A stretch of 13,760 nucleotides of DNA, from assembly GCA_015521385.1 (NCBI GenBank), contig WAOH01000175.1:1-13760 (forward strand), given 5' to 3'. Under the pieces are notes generated by a model. That model ran no database searches and was not told where the DNA came from. It saw only the letters and a list, made by a program, of their open reading frames with translations. Source of the DNA: Thermoproteota archaeon. GTDB taxonomy: Archaea; Korarchaeota; Korarchaeia; Korarchaeales; Korarchaeaceae. Within the stretch, counting starts at the first letter, position 1. Every line of letters begins with the position of its first letter. Of the stretch, positions 1 through 6,444 are shown one piece after another. A program made the translations under genes and the position numbers.

Positions 1-491
1 AGCACCCCCGCGAGCCCGAAGAGGAAGAGGTTGCCCGCCCACTCGAAGAGGGTGATGATGCCGCTCGCCCTCCCCCTCTGGCCGCTCTCGACGGTGTCGG
101 GCATCAGAGCCCTGTACTGGGCTGTGTAAATGTGCAGGGAAAGGTACAGGAAGGCTAGGGTCAGTGAGAAGCCCAGCAGCCCCACGCCGGACACGTAGGC
201 GAGGTAAATGGAGAGGGACGCGAGAGCGGCCAGGACCCCTCCCACCGCTACGAACGGCTTCCTGCGCCCTCGCTTCAACCTCAAGATGTCGCTGTAGTAT
301 CCTAAGATCGGGGGGATGACCATACCTATCAGTCCCTCGACGGCGAGCACGCTCCCCTTGACGAAAGCCGACTCCGTGTAGCTGGAGAGGAGCGGGAAGG
401 AAAGGCCCTTGTTCAGGGCCCATCCCGTGCTCCTGGCGAAGCCTAGGAAGGCCAGGCTGAGGACTGCTGCCCACCTGAACTTCGACCTCAT
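1..491 (-). CDS. MFS transporter, sugar-symporter type (partial, N-terminal part)
   Basis: The visible 163 residues start at ATG 491 and run off the left edge, so only about the first third of the protein is present. Hydrophobic segments lie near residues 6-24, 45-66, 81-100 and 105-124. Between the second and third is a cytoplasmic loop reading GYYSD...KRGRRKP (residues 64-79), the loop 2-3 signature of the major facilitator superfamily. Its form here, together with YRALMPD (126-132) and RGRASGI (139-145), resembles sucrose/glycoside-cation symporters (SUT and GPH-like groups). The likely role is proton- or cation-coupled uptake of a small organic solute; substrate cannot be told. A TATA-like box at 513-522 on this strand lies 22-31 bases before the ATG, so the message is probably leaderless. 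The gene is divergent from the MNT gene to the right. Confidence 0.8.
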   Translation of the reverse strand, partial: MRSKFRWAAVLSLAFLGFARSTGWALNKGLSFPLLSSYTESAFVKGSVLAVEGLIGMVIPPILGYYSDILRLKRGRRKPFVAVGGVLAALASLSIYLAYVSGVGLLGFSLTLAFLYLSLHIYTAQYRALMPDTVESGQRGRASGIITLFEWAGNLFLFGLAGV

Positions 492-512
492 CGCACCCAC
501 TCGACGGCGGAA

Positions 513-522
513 TCAATTAAAA
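513..522 (-). promoter_or_regulatory. TATA-like box for the MFS gene
   Basis: On the minus strand this reads TTTTAATTGA, preceded by GCAG. Its centre is about 27 bases before ATG 491, the distance from TATA to transcription start in archaea, so transcription would begin at or near the start codon. Confidence 0.5.
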
Positions 523-634
523 CTGCCCTTTGCGCACATCGGTTCGGTGCTGCTACTGGCTCACGAGTCAAGGGGCGGCCCAGATTTCTAAGGTAGGGAA
601 TATGCGTCAGGGGAAGGGAATCCCAATAGTCAAG

Positions 635-642
635 CTATTTAG
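635..642 (+). promoter_or_regulatory. TATA-like box for the MNT/HEPN pair
   Basis: CTATTTAG is centred about 29 bases before ATG 667. No Shine-Dalgarno sequence precedes that ATG, which fits a leaderless transcript. Confidence 0.45.
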
Positions 643-666
643 TGCGACCCTCGACATTCCCATGAG

Positions 667-1002
667 ATGATAGCGCTCAAGCTGGACGAGGTGCTCCACA
701 GGCTCAGGAACGAGCTGTCGAAGGTACCAGGCGCCAGACTGATCATGGTTTTCGGATCGGTCGCTAGGGGGGATTACAGGCCGGACAGCGACGTCGATGT
801 CATGCTGGTGGCTGATGACGTTGGAAAGGCGAGGAGAGCAGCTAGAGAGGTTTCTTCCACTATCCTCGCCGATACTGGCGTTCCCGTTACGGTGATAGTG
901 GTCTCGCCCGAGGAGTATCTCGGGGAAAGCATCTCCCTCATAAGGAGAGCTAAGAGGGAGGGGTTCTTGCTTTGGAAGGCCGAAGGGAGTCCGTTGCACT
1001 GA
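667..1002 (+). CDS. MNT-domain nucleotidyltransferase (antitoxin-type partner of HEPN)
   Basis: A 111-residue minimal nucleotidyltransferase of the DNA polymerase beta superfamily. The signature GSVARGDYRPDSDVDVML sits at residues 30-47: G30-S31 followed by D42 and D44, the metal-binding pair. In known HEPN/MNT modules the MNT protein neutralises the HEPN RNase toxin, in studied cases by AMPylating it. The stop TGA shares its A with the ATG of the HEPN gene (1000-1004, TGATG), so translation is coupled. The strand that usually carries a third acidic residue reads GVPVTVIVVSPEE (71-83), with T75 where an Asp is often found, so catalysis may be weakened. The ATG at 667 is chosen because the ATG at 662 meets a stop after two codons. 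The family call is strong; present activity is uncertain because the partner is broken. Confidence 0.85.
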   Translation: MIALKLDEVLHRLRNELSKVPGARLIMVFGSVARGDYRPDSDVDVMLVADDVGKARRAAREVSSTILADTGVPVTVIVVSPEEYLGESISLIRRAKREGFLLWKAEGSPLH

Positions 1003-1377
1003 TGAAAAAGGCTGAATCTAAGTTGGAGGCGGCGAGGGTTCTTCTCAATGAGGGCAAGCTGGAGGACGCGGTGAGCAGGGCCTATTACGCCGCCTACAAT
1101 GCCGCCAGAGCGATCCTCCTCTTAGGAGAGGAGGCGTCCACCCATGGAGGGGTGGGGGGCCTTCAAGCTCTGGACAAGGCTCGTGGAGCCCGATCTCTTG
1201 GAGAGAATACGCCAGGATACTTAGCAGATTGAGGGAGGCTAGGAAGAGGGAGATTACACGCCAATACTCACGCTATCCCGAGATGAGGTGGAGGAATTGG
1301 TGAGAGATGCCGAGAGGTTCGTTGCTCGAATGAGGGAGTTGATGAACCGCTTGGAGGGAACTGGGTGGGCGCAGTAG
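1002..1377 (+). pseudogene. HEPN-domain protein, disrupted by three frameshifts
   Basis: The HEPN protein can be read only by changing frame three times. The first part, from ATG 1002 to about 1155, includes RAYYAAYNAARAILL and STHGGV, typical of the HEPN (COG1895-type) family. About 1156-1207 continues one frame over (AFKLWTRLVEPDLLER). A third frame covers 1208-1249 (YARILSRLREARKR). The last part, 1252-1377, reads DYTPILTLSRDEVEELV and ends at TAG 1375-1377. The shifts match an extra G in the run 1154-1159, one extra base near 1205-1208, and a lost G at 1248-1250. As written, translation from ATG 1002 stops at 1230-1232 after 76 residues. HEPN proteins paired with MNT are typically RNase toxins; this one should lack its C-terminal half. 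Sequencing errors are the alternative, since two shifts lie in G runs. Confidence 0.75.
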
Positions 1378-1481
1378 TGAACTGGCATGGGAGATCGGTT
1401 TGAGGTATCCAAGGGGTCAGCGAGGGTGATCATAAAGCGAGTTAGATGGGCGAGGTTCTTTCCCAAGACGTGACTCACCTT

Positions 1482-1745
1482 CTAACGAGATTTGTAGACG
1501 ATACAGATATCAATACCCTCCTCCCGGCCCAGATATTCGAAGTCAAGCCCCATCTTCCTGACCAACGCTTCGATGGCCTTCACCGGGAACCTGCTATCCG
1601 TGTACACCTTGACGCCCTCGCCCTCGCGGAGTTCCCTCAAAAACCTCAGTAACGTCGCGACCGGCGACTCGGTACAACCCTTCGGCCTGACGTGCATCGT
1701 AAGCTCTCCCACGAGCCTGTACTCATCTCCTTTCAATCGCGACAC
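1482..1745 (-). CDS. Small TusA/SirA-like protein (possible sulfur carrier)
   Basis: This 87-residue protein begins at GTG 1745 with a GGTGA ribosome-binding site at 1752-1756, six bases upstream. The layout resembles the TusA/SirA fold: a first strand, then PKGCTESPVATLLRFL (residues 21-36) with one early Cys (C24), a helix, GEGVKVYTDSR (42-52), a second helix KAIEALVRKMG and a final strand. In TusA the Cys sits in a CPxP motif at the start of the first helix and carries persulfide sulfur. Here the motif is C-T-E-S-P, so the match is loose, and a second Cys (C81) lies near the end. The role is inferred: sulfur transfer would fit the desulfurase/IscU/ThiI genes 3-6 kb away and the promoter copy upstream. 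It could be an unrelated small alpha/beta protein. Confidence 0.6.
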   Translation of the reverse strand: MSRLKGDEYRLVGELTMHVRPKGCTESPVATLLRFLRELREGEGVKVYTDSRFPVKAIEALVRKMGLDFEYLGREEGIDICIVYKSR

Positions 1746-1787
1746 CCCCGCTCACCAGAAGCTCCTCCAGAGTAGGGGGTGAACTTC

Positions 1788-1883
1788 TCACCCGCGAATA
1801 CCGCCTCGGTCCCTTAGAATCGCCCTCCTGAATCGCTCGCGAGTGTCCCTTGCCTTTACACACTCGTATGCACACCTCATCAT
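1788..1883 (-). CDS. Possible leaderless small ORF, 31 codons
   Basis: An open frame on the minus strand starts with two adjacent ATGs (1883 and 1880) and ends at TGA 1788-1790. It encodes MMRCAYECVKARD followed by an Arg-rich tail. The first ATGs lie 21-24 bases after the centre of the TATA-like box at 1900-1908, about where transcription should begin. Two cysteines are three residues apart (CAYEC). I do not recognise a family. It could be a real small protein, a leader of the TusA-like gene, or chance. Confidence 0.25.
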   Translation of the reverse strand: MMRCAYECVKARDTRERFRRAILRDRGGIRG

Positions 1884-1912
1884 ATAACCATAGTCATGCA
1901 AATATTAACCTT
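1862..1912 (-). repeat. Promoter/leader repeat, copy A (upstream of TusA-like gene)
   Basis: This 51-base stretch matches 6394-6444 in the same orientation with no gaps and 5 mismatches (positions 1866, 1868, 1878, 1879, 1899). It carries the TATA-like TTAATATTT (1900-1908), the 19-base perfectly shared block 1880-1898, and the ribosome-binding site GAGGTG (1873-1878). The codon equivalent to the iscU ATG is ACG here, and the frame closes at TAA three codons past the GTG-CAT-ACG stretch. The first clear gene downstream is the TusA-like gene, whose start is about 117 bases from the end of the repeat. Confidence 0.85.
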
Positions 1913-2163
1913 GGTGCCCTCGGGGAATCAGATGCCTTGGATACCTCCCTCACCCACTCATAATTCATTCTAGCTGGTATTATGTCATACCCTCTCGGGG
2001 GATGTCAGATCGGTGCTCTGCGTACTCGGGGGACGAGGACTGGGCCCTCACTATTTTTCTCGGAGCGGCTTAAGTGGTGGTTATCGCTGGCCACATCGGT
2101 CTCCGAGCGGTGAGCGCTCGATGAGCGCCAACTGCTCGAGGGGCGCCCTTAAGGATCGTTGAT

Positions 2164-3411
2164 GTGGATCACCATGGTGATCGAATGAGTCCGAAAGTCA
2201 GCGACTCCAAGTTGCTCAAGGCCGTCGCCGTCGGAGGACTGATGGGCCTGTTGGTGATCGCGATCACTCCCTCTGTGGCTGTGAATCAGTATACAGCGAC
2301 TTACTTGCTGGAACTCTACGTCAGCGCAAGGTCAGATCTTGTATCCCTGCTAGATGTCTACCTGAATGTGAGCGTCTCCGCCGATACCGGATCAACGTCA
2401 GAGATCGAAGGAGGAACTCCCACTTCTACCCAGACCTCGACCACGACCAGCACCGCTACCTCCAATACCACTTCCACAACCAGCCCCAGCACTTCCACCA
2501 GCTCGAGTTGGCCCGGGCCGATGCACCATCCTTCCTGCGCCGATATCGAGGAGTTCGTGAATTCCACCATTCAGCTCGCTGACCAGTACGCGTCGGCAGC
2601 TAACGTCAGCCTCCAATCGGGTAACTACGTGCTCGCCTCAAGACAGGCCCTTAAGGCCCTGAACTTGGTAGGTAGAGCGTATGTCAGGCTATCGATGTGT
2701 CTCAGCGACATGACGCTCCCCGAGCACGGGGAGGAGGCGGGTCCAGGCGCCAACGCATCCCTCGGCGTGAACGTCACTCGAGGATTCAATGCGACCCACT
2801 CCCCGCACTTGGCTGGTCATCCAGCCGTTGGCCTCGTGTCCGCCGTCCTGAGGCATGAAGTCAGGCTTAGCAGACTTAAGGCGACCCTGAAGGCGGCTGA
2901 GGAGTCCGGCGTGAATGTGAGCCAGGGATGGGACCTCGTCGACGAGGTGGAGGATCTGCTGGCTAGGGCGAAGGAACTGGCCTTGGAGGGAAACAGCACG
3001 GCTGCAGCTCAGCTCCTGAAGGAGGCTAACGAGGCCATGTCGACGCTGGTCTCGTACCTGAGGACGAGCTCTGCCGTGGCCTTGGAGCGCAGGTGCATGG
3101 AGCACGGGCACCGCTTCAACGCCAGCTCCGGTTGGGAGGAACACGCGAACTTCACTGGAAATGAGACCGCCGTGGGACACGGACACGGAGGTGAGCACGG
3201 ACGTAGGGGTGTAACCGACAATGGAACCGGAGTGGGAGGACAAGGTCCAGCCTGGAACGCCAACTGGACGACGCCGGGGCCCGGACAGGGTAGGGGTCAC
3301 GGTTACGGTCATGGCGAGGGCGGGATCGAGGGCGGACGGCACTCCAACTCTTGGAGCTGGCCTTGGGGTGGCAACGAGGGGCAAGAGGGAGGAGAGGAAG
3401 GGGGTTCCTGA
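2164..3411 (+). CDS. Secreted, sequon-rich surface protein with His/Gly-rich tail (unknown function)
   Basis: The frame opens at GTG 2164, but ATG 2185 is the better start because GGTGATC precedes it. From GTG the protein has 415 residues. A hydrophobic segment at 19-38 should act as a signal peptide or anchor. A Ser/Thr-rich linker spans about 74-116. Two mainly helical regions follow (126-182 and 221-305), then a low-complexity tail rich in Gly, His, Asn and Trp (315-415) with HGHGGEHG and GHGYGHG. I count 14 N-x-S/T sequons, pointing to a heavily N-glycosylated outside protein. There are three Cys (C125, C179, C311). No catalytic motif is recognised. The His clusters could bind metal, which is inference. 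The membrane regulator starting at 3476 on the same strand may sense or control it. Confidence 0.75.
   Translation: MDHHGDRMSPKVSDSKLLKAVAVGGLMGLLVIAITPSVAVNQYTATYLLELYVSARSDLVSLLDVYLNVSVSADTGSTSEIEGGTPTSTQTSTTTSTATSNTTSTTSPSTSTSSSWPGPMHHPSCADIEEFVNSTIQLADQYASAANVSLQSGNYVLASRQALKALNLVGRAYVRLSMCLSDMTLPEHGEEAGPGANASLGVNVTRGFNATHSPHLAGHPAVGLVSAVLRHEVRLSRLKATLKAAEESGVNVSQGWDLVDEVEDLLARAKELALEGNSTAAAQLLKEANEAMSTLVSYLRTSSAVALERRCMEHGHRFNASSGWEEHANFTGNETAVGHGHGGEHGRRGVTDNGTGVGGQGPAWNANWTTPGPGQGRGHGYGHGEGGIEGGRHSNSWSWPWGGNEGQEGGEEGGS
2167..2182. promoter_or_regulatory. 16-bp perfect palindrome over the ribosome-binding site
   Basis: GATCACCATGGTGATC is its own reverse complement. In RNA it would form a six-pair stem with a CATG loop. 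Its right arm contains GGTGATC, the ribosome-binding site two bases before ATG 2185, so the hairpin would hide that site. It could also be a DNA operator. Confidence 0.55.
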
Positions 3412-3416
3412 ACCCC
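3401..3416 (+). terminator. Hairpin over the stop codon of the secreted protein
   Basis: GGGGTTC (3401-3407) and GAACCCC (3410-3416) can pair around the stop codon TGA 3409-3411. A pyrimidine-rich stretch with TTTT at 3449-3452 follows, so this may help end transcription. The same T-rich stretch could be the TATA box of the next gene. Confidence 0.35.
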
Positions 3417-3448
3417 ACCTCACCCCCTAACTCATCCGCCCTATCTCC

Positions 3449-3456
3449 TTTTATTG
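3449..3456 (+). promoter_or_regulatory. TATA-like box for the membrane regulator gene
   Basis: TTTTATTG is centred about 24 bases before GTG 3476 and 30 before ATG 3482. This fits a leaderless message separate from the upstream gene. Confidence 0.4.
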
Positions 3457-3475
3457 ATGAAAAGAGGGATGCAAA

Positions 3476-4531
3476 GTGGAGATGAGGAGAGAAGCCTTGA
3501 ACTACGACTCCGCCGTGCTGACTGCGGTTATCGCTCTGCTGATCATCTCAGTCCCTGTCCTGCCCGCCAGCGCGGGAACTGGAGCCAATAGCACGGCCAG
3601 CCTGATGGTCTTCCCCGACGGATGGGTCGATGTGACCGTGAGCGTCAAGGTGAGCGACTCCTCCCCGCTGGCCTTCAGGCTGGACGGTGAGCCCCACTAC
3701 CTGCTGGTGGAGGGCGATGGGCTGCTCCTCAACTATACCTTGGATGGAAGGGTAGTCCGGGTAGATCCGATGGGCTCTTCAGTGGTGAATATCTCTTACC
3801 AGACTCCCTCTCTTACCAGCAAGGTGGGTGCTGTCTGGAACCTGACGGTCAACTTGGATGTAGGTCTGACCAAGGTGTATCTCCCCGGAGATAGCAGGAT
3901 CTTGGGGATGTCAAGCATTCCGCAGGGGATAGAGCTGAGAGGGAAATGGATCGAGGTGACCTTCGAAGGCGGGGACGTATGGATAGCTTACAGACTGGGC
4001 AGGATTCCCACCGAGAATACTGCGAGGGCCGGGTCACCCTCCTCGGAACCCGGCGCCAGCGCTGGTTCGACGCAGCTCCCGTCCCAGTCCCGAACTACGT
4101 CCTCCTCCCCAACTGGTGGGAAGTCCATGAGTAAGGGGACCAACGAGGCGGGAACCGCGAACCCCCAGGCGAGCGAACCGGGCGGAGGCTCCACCGAGGG
4201 GAGTTCCATCGTCCCTTATCTGCTACTCACCGTCCTGTTGGCTTCCCTGACAGTCCTTGGAGCGGTGAAAGCGAGGTCCAAGAAGCGGCATAAGGAGGAT
4301 GATAGCGGAGAGCTGGACGACGAACTCGAGGAGAGGATAATATCCCTGCTCAGGGAGAGAGGGGGTAAGGAGTTTCAATCGGTCATAATAAAGGAGGTCG
4401 ATGAGCCCAGGGCCACCGTTTGGAGGAGACTGAGGAGGATGGAGAGGGAAGGGAAGATCAGGCTCAGGAAGGAGGGCAGGCTGACCCTGGTGGAGCTCAC
4501 CGAACCATACATCGGACGGGAGGACCTTTGA
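3476..4531 (+). CDS. Membrane-tethered winged-helix transcription regulator with extracellular beta domain
   Basis: A 351-residue protein in four parts. Residues 12-34 are a signal peptide ending in ASA. Residues 38-176 form a beta-rich domain with three to four N-x-S/T sequons. Residues 178-243 are a Ser/Thr/Pro/Gly-rich linker. A membrane helix at 245-265 is followed by RSKKRHK, giving a cytoplasmic C-terminus. Residues 280-342 look like a winged helix: ERIISLLRERGG, then EVDEPRATVWRRLRRMEREG as the recognition-helix region, then a wing KIRLRKEGRLTLVEL. This domain order is known from archaeal one-component membrane regulators that read an outside signal and bind DNA inside. The target and ligand are unknown; the sequon-rich surface protein just upstream is an obvious candidate. 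The start is GTG 3476 or ATG 3482, both near a TATA-like box. Confidence 0.8.
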   Translation: MEMRREALNYDSAVLTAVIALLIISVPVLPASAGTGANSTASLMVFPDGWVDVTVSVKVSDSSPLAFRLDGEPHYLLVEGDGLLLNYTLDGRVVRVDPMGSSVVNISYQTPSLTSKVGAVWNLTVNLDVGLTKVYLPGDSRILGMSSIPQGIELRGKWIEVTFEGGDVWIAYRLGRIPTENTARAGSPSSEPGASAGSTQLPSQSRTTSSSPTGGKSMSKGTNEAGTANPQASEPGGGSTEGSSIVPYLLLTVLLASLTVLGAVKARSKKRHKEDDSGELDDELEERIISLLRERGGKEFQSVIIKEVDEPRATVWRRLRRMEREGKIRLRKEGRLTLVELTEPYIGREDL

Positions 4532-4566
4532 TGCGGGATCCCCTCAGTAGGTGGATGTCGGCTTCA

Positions 4567-4603
4567 AGTGGAGGTCCCAGTTCCACTAACCCGATGCTTT
4601 TTT
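4567..4603 (+). terminator. Possible terminator after the membrane regulator gene
   Basis: AGTGGA (4567-4572) can pair with TCCACT (4582-4587) over a nine-base loop, followed by a run of six T at 4598-4603. It lies between two convergent genes. Archaeal termination depends chiefly on the T run; the hairpin may be incidental. Confidence 0.4.
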
Positions 4604-4663
4604 GGCTCGCGGGCGAGTTATCTCTAGCCGGATCCCCTCCGAAAGCCCTCAGCCCCTAGTAGC

Positions 4664-5812
4664 TCATTCCGGATCGAACTGTAAGATCTCGATCCTATCC
4701 GGGTCCGCTGAGAGGCGCTCCTCCTCACGCAGAACTTCCACAAGGTCGCCTGAGGCGTTGGAGTGTCTCTCCAGCAGACAGTAATCCCTTCCCTTCAACG
4801 AGAGGTCGAACGTCCCTATCTCTTCGGCCATCCTGACTATGTCCACCTTGTTCATACCTATCAGAGGCCTGAGAACGGGTATCCTAACGGCTTCCTCTAT
4901 CACGCTAAGGTTCTTCAGGGTCTGAGATGAGACCTGTCCCAGGCTCTCCCCAGTCACCAAGGCCAGGGCGCCGGATTCCCTCGCTATCCGCTCGCCCACC
5001 CTGTAGATGAACCTCTTCAGCACTATCTGCCTCAGCCCCTCCCTCACCTTGGAGGATATCTCCAAGAAGGCATCGGACGCCCTAGCCACGTAGAGGCTCC
5101 CGACCATCCCCCATCTATCGACCAGATACCTCCAGATATCCCTCACGACCTTCTCAGCATCCACCAGCCCGGGACTGACCATCAAAAAGTCGGTGCCAGC
5201 TCCGCGCCTCGCGACCAGCCATGAGGCGACGGGACTGTCTATTCCGCCGGAGATCAGGGAAAGGACCTTCCCCTGAGAGGAGTATGGGAGCCCTCCAGGT
5301 CCCCTGATGGTCTCGGTGAAGATGTACACCCTGTCCGATATCTCCACGCCTATGGTGACATCTGGAGACGTGAGGTCCACACTCATTCCGGTGCTCTTCA
5401 CGACCTCAGCCCCTAACCACCTCTCCAGCTCCGGGGACGTCATGGGGAAGCTTTTGTCCGACCTGTTCACCCTCACGGCGAAGGTCCCATCGACCATCGA
5501 GGCAGCCTCTATCACGGCCTGCCTGATCGCCTCCGTCCTCTTATCTACTACAGCTGCTGGGCTCAGGGAAGACACACCGAAGACCCGTGAGAGGATGTCG
5601 GCAGCCTCGTCGGAGCGATCGGGCTCGACCTCTATGTAGATCCTTCCCCTTCCCCTAGTCAGCCTGTAGGAGATCCCCTCTCTCGTCAAAAATCTCTCAA
5701 TGTTGCCCTCGAGGAGGGAGAGCATCTTCCTTCTCGTTGGAGGCGACTTAAGCCAGATCTCATCGAGTCTCAGTATCAGGGTTGAGAAGCTCAACGTCCC
5801 GGTGCCGCGCAT
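4664..5812 (-). CDS. thiI: tRNA sulfurtransferase ThiI (THUMP + PP-loop, no rhodanese domain)
   Basis: ThiI adenylates U8 of tRNA and replaces oxygen with sulfur to make 4-thiouridine; in some organisms it also serves thiazole synthesis. Numbering from GTG 5851: a ferredoxin-like start (LILRLDEIWLKSPPTRRKM, 25-43), a THUMP domain to about 180, and the PP-loop ATPase with SGGIDSPVASW (201-211). The family signature GESLGQVSSQTLKNL (301-315) and IPVLRPLIGMNK (324-335) follow. DYCLLERHS (356-364) aligns with the DYC region holding E. coli Cys344. There is no rhodanese domain, as in many archaeal members, and C358 is the only Cys I find. I prefer ATG 5812, which has AGGAGG at 5824-5829 and gives the usual N-terminus; GTG 5851 is in frame. 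It follows iscU on the same strand by under 100 bases, so an operon is likely. Confidence 0.92.
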   Translation of the reverse strand: MRGTGTLSFSTLILRLDEIWLKSPPTRRKMLSLLEGNIERFLTREGISYRLTRGRGRIYIEVEPDRSDEAADILSRVFGVSSLSPAAVVDKRTEAIRQAVIEAASMVDGTFAVRVNRSDKSFPMTSPELERWLGAEVVKSTGMSVDLTSPDVTIGVEISDRVYIFTETIRGPGGLPYSSQGKVLSLISGGIDSPVASWLVARRGAGTDFLMVSPGLVDAEKVVRDIWRYLVDRWGMVGSLYVARASDAFLEISSKVREGLRQIVLKRFIYRVGERIARESGALALVTGESLGQVSSQTLKNLSVIEEAVRIPVLRPLIGMNKVDIVRMAEEIGTFDLSLKGRDYCLLERHSNASGDLVEVLREEERLSADPDRIEILQFDPE

Positions 5813-5904
5813 TCTCAGGCTCGCCTCCTTTCGAAGACCCGAGCTCCTCACCGAGCCACGAAGGGATGTTCCATGATCCCATAATCAGAGTGTGATCTCT
5901 CGAA

Positions 5905-6399
5905 TCACCTTCCCGCGGCTTTACCACCATACAGCCTCTCTATCATCTCTTCCTCCTCGAGAGCCTGTCTCTCCACGGTTGTCAGCTCTTCGGGCAGCCA
6001 GTCCGGCCTCTCTCTACCCTCGTAATAATGGCGGATGGCCCTCCTCAACCCACCGACTGCAAGGATGCTGCAATGTCTCTTAACCGGTGGGAGCCCTCCC
6101 AGCCTGTCCGCTATATCCTCCCAACCTATGTTCCAAGCCTCCTTCAGCGCCTTCCCCTTCACCATCTCGGTCAATATGCTTGCGGCCGCTATGTTGGCTG
6201 CGCAGCCGTAACTCTCGAAGCTGGCCTCCTCTATAACTTCATCCTCCGATATCCTGAGGTATATGCTTATCACATCACCGCAGGCGGGACTACCGGCTTG
6301 GGCGAACGCGTCGGGATCCTCCATCTTCCCTAGGTTCTTCGGGTTCCTGAAGAGTTCCAGCACCATGGGGGTATAAGGCAAGGGCACCCTGGTACTCAT
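5905..6399 (-). CDS. iscU: IscU/NifU-type Fe-S cluster assembly scaffold
   Basis: The protein has the three cluster-binding cysteines of IscU in their motifs. Numbered from GTG 6405 they are C42 in SPACGD (with the regulatory Asp D44), C68 in SYGCAAN, and C112 in VKRHCSILA. The start is typical (YTPMVLELFRNPKNLGKMEDPDA). It builds Fe-S clusters from sulfur supplied by the desulfurase encoded just upstream. The last 35 residues are an acidic extension (VERQALEEEEMIERLYGGK). ATG 6399 is preferred because AAGGTG at 6405-6410 precedes it by five bases; GTG 6405 is in frame. The iscS stop is only 31-37 bases upstream, so they probably share a transcript, yet a TATA-like box overlaps that stop and may give iscU its own start. 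Pairs like this without IscA/HscAB resemble the minimal IscS2/IscU2 (MIS) systems. Confidence 0.92.
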   Translation of the reverse strand: MSTRVPLPYTPMVLELFRNPKNLGKMEDPDAFAQAGSPACGDVISIYLRISEDEVIEEASFESYGCAANIAAASILTEMVKGKALKEAWNIGWEDIADRLGGLPPVKRHCSILAVGGLRRAIRHYYEGRERPDWLPEELTTVERQALEEEEMIERLYGGKAAGR

Positions 6400-6444
6400 G
6401 TGCACACCTTCTCATATAACCATAGTCATGGAAATATTAACCTT
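6394..6444 (-). repeat. Promoter/leader repeat, copy B (iscS end to iscU start)
   Basis: 46 of 51 bases match 1862-1912, ungapped and in the same orientation. This copy contains the iscS stop codon TAA (6437-6439) inside the TATA-like TTAATATTT (6432-6440), the shared central block (6412-6430), the ribosome-binding site AAGGTG (6405-6410) and the iscU ATG (6397-6399). The TATA centre is about 37 bases before the ATG, predicting a leader of about ten bases holding the ribosome-binding site. Confidence 0.85.

Larger units (their letters stand above)
1746..2163. other. Intergenic stretch between TusA-like gene and secreted protein
   Basis: No convincing gene beyond the 31-codon ORF. Contents seen: promoter repeat copy A (1862-1912); TATA-like CTATTTTT at 2051-2058 and TTAAG-containing stretches at 2069 and 2148 on the plus strand; and an inverted repeat CTCGGAG (2059-2065) / CTCCGAG (2101-2107) around the second of these. 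The section 1913-2050 shows no signal I can name. Confidence 0.5.

Noticed and set aside
1387..1473. 28-codon frame on the plus strand after the HEPN remnant
   Set aside because: No ribosome-binding site, no family match and too short to support.
2689..3423. Open frame of 244 codons on the minus strand opposite the surface protein
   Set aside because: The plus-strand frame has a signal segment, sequons, helical domains and a ribosome-binding site. The reverse frame has none of these.
4536..4639. Direct repeat GGATCCCCTC at 4536-4545 and 4630-4639
   Set aside because: Only ten bases, in a short convergent gap and with no other matching context. Probably chance.
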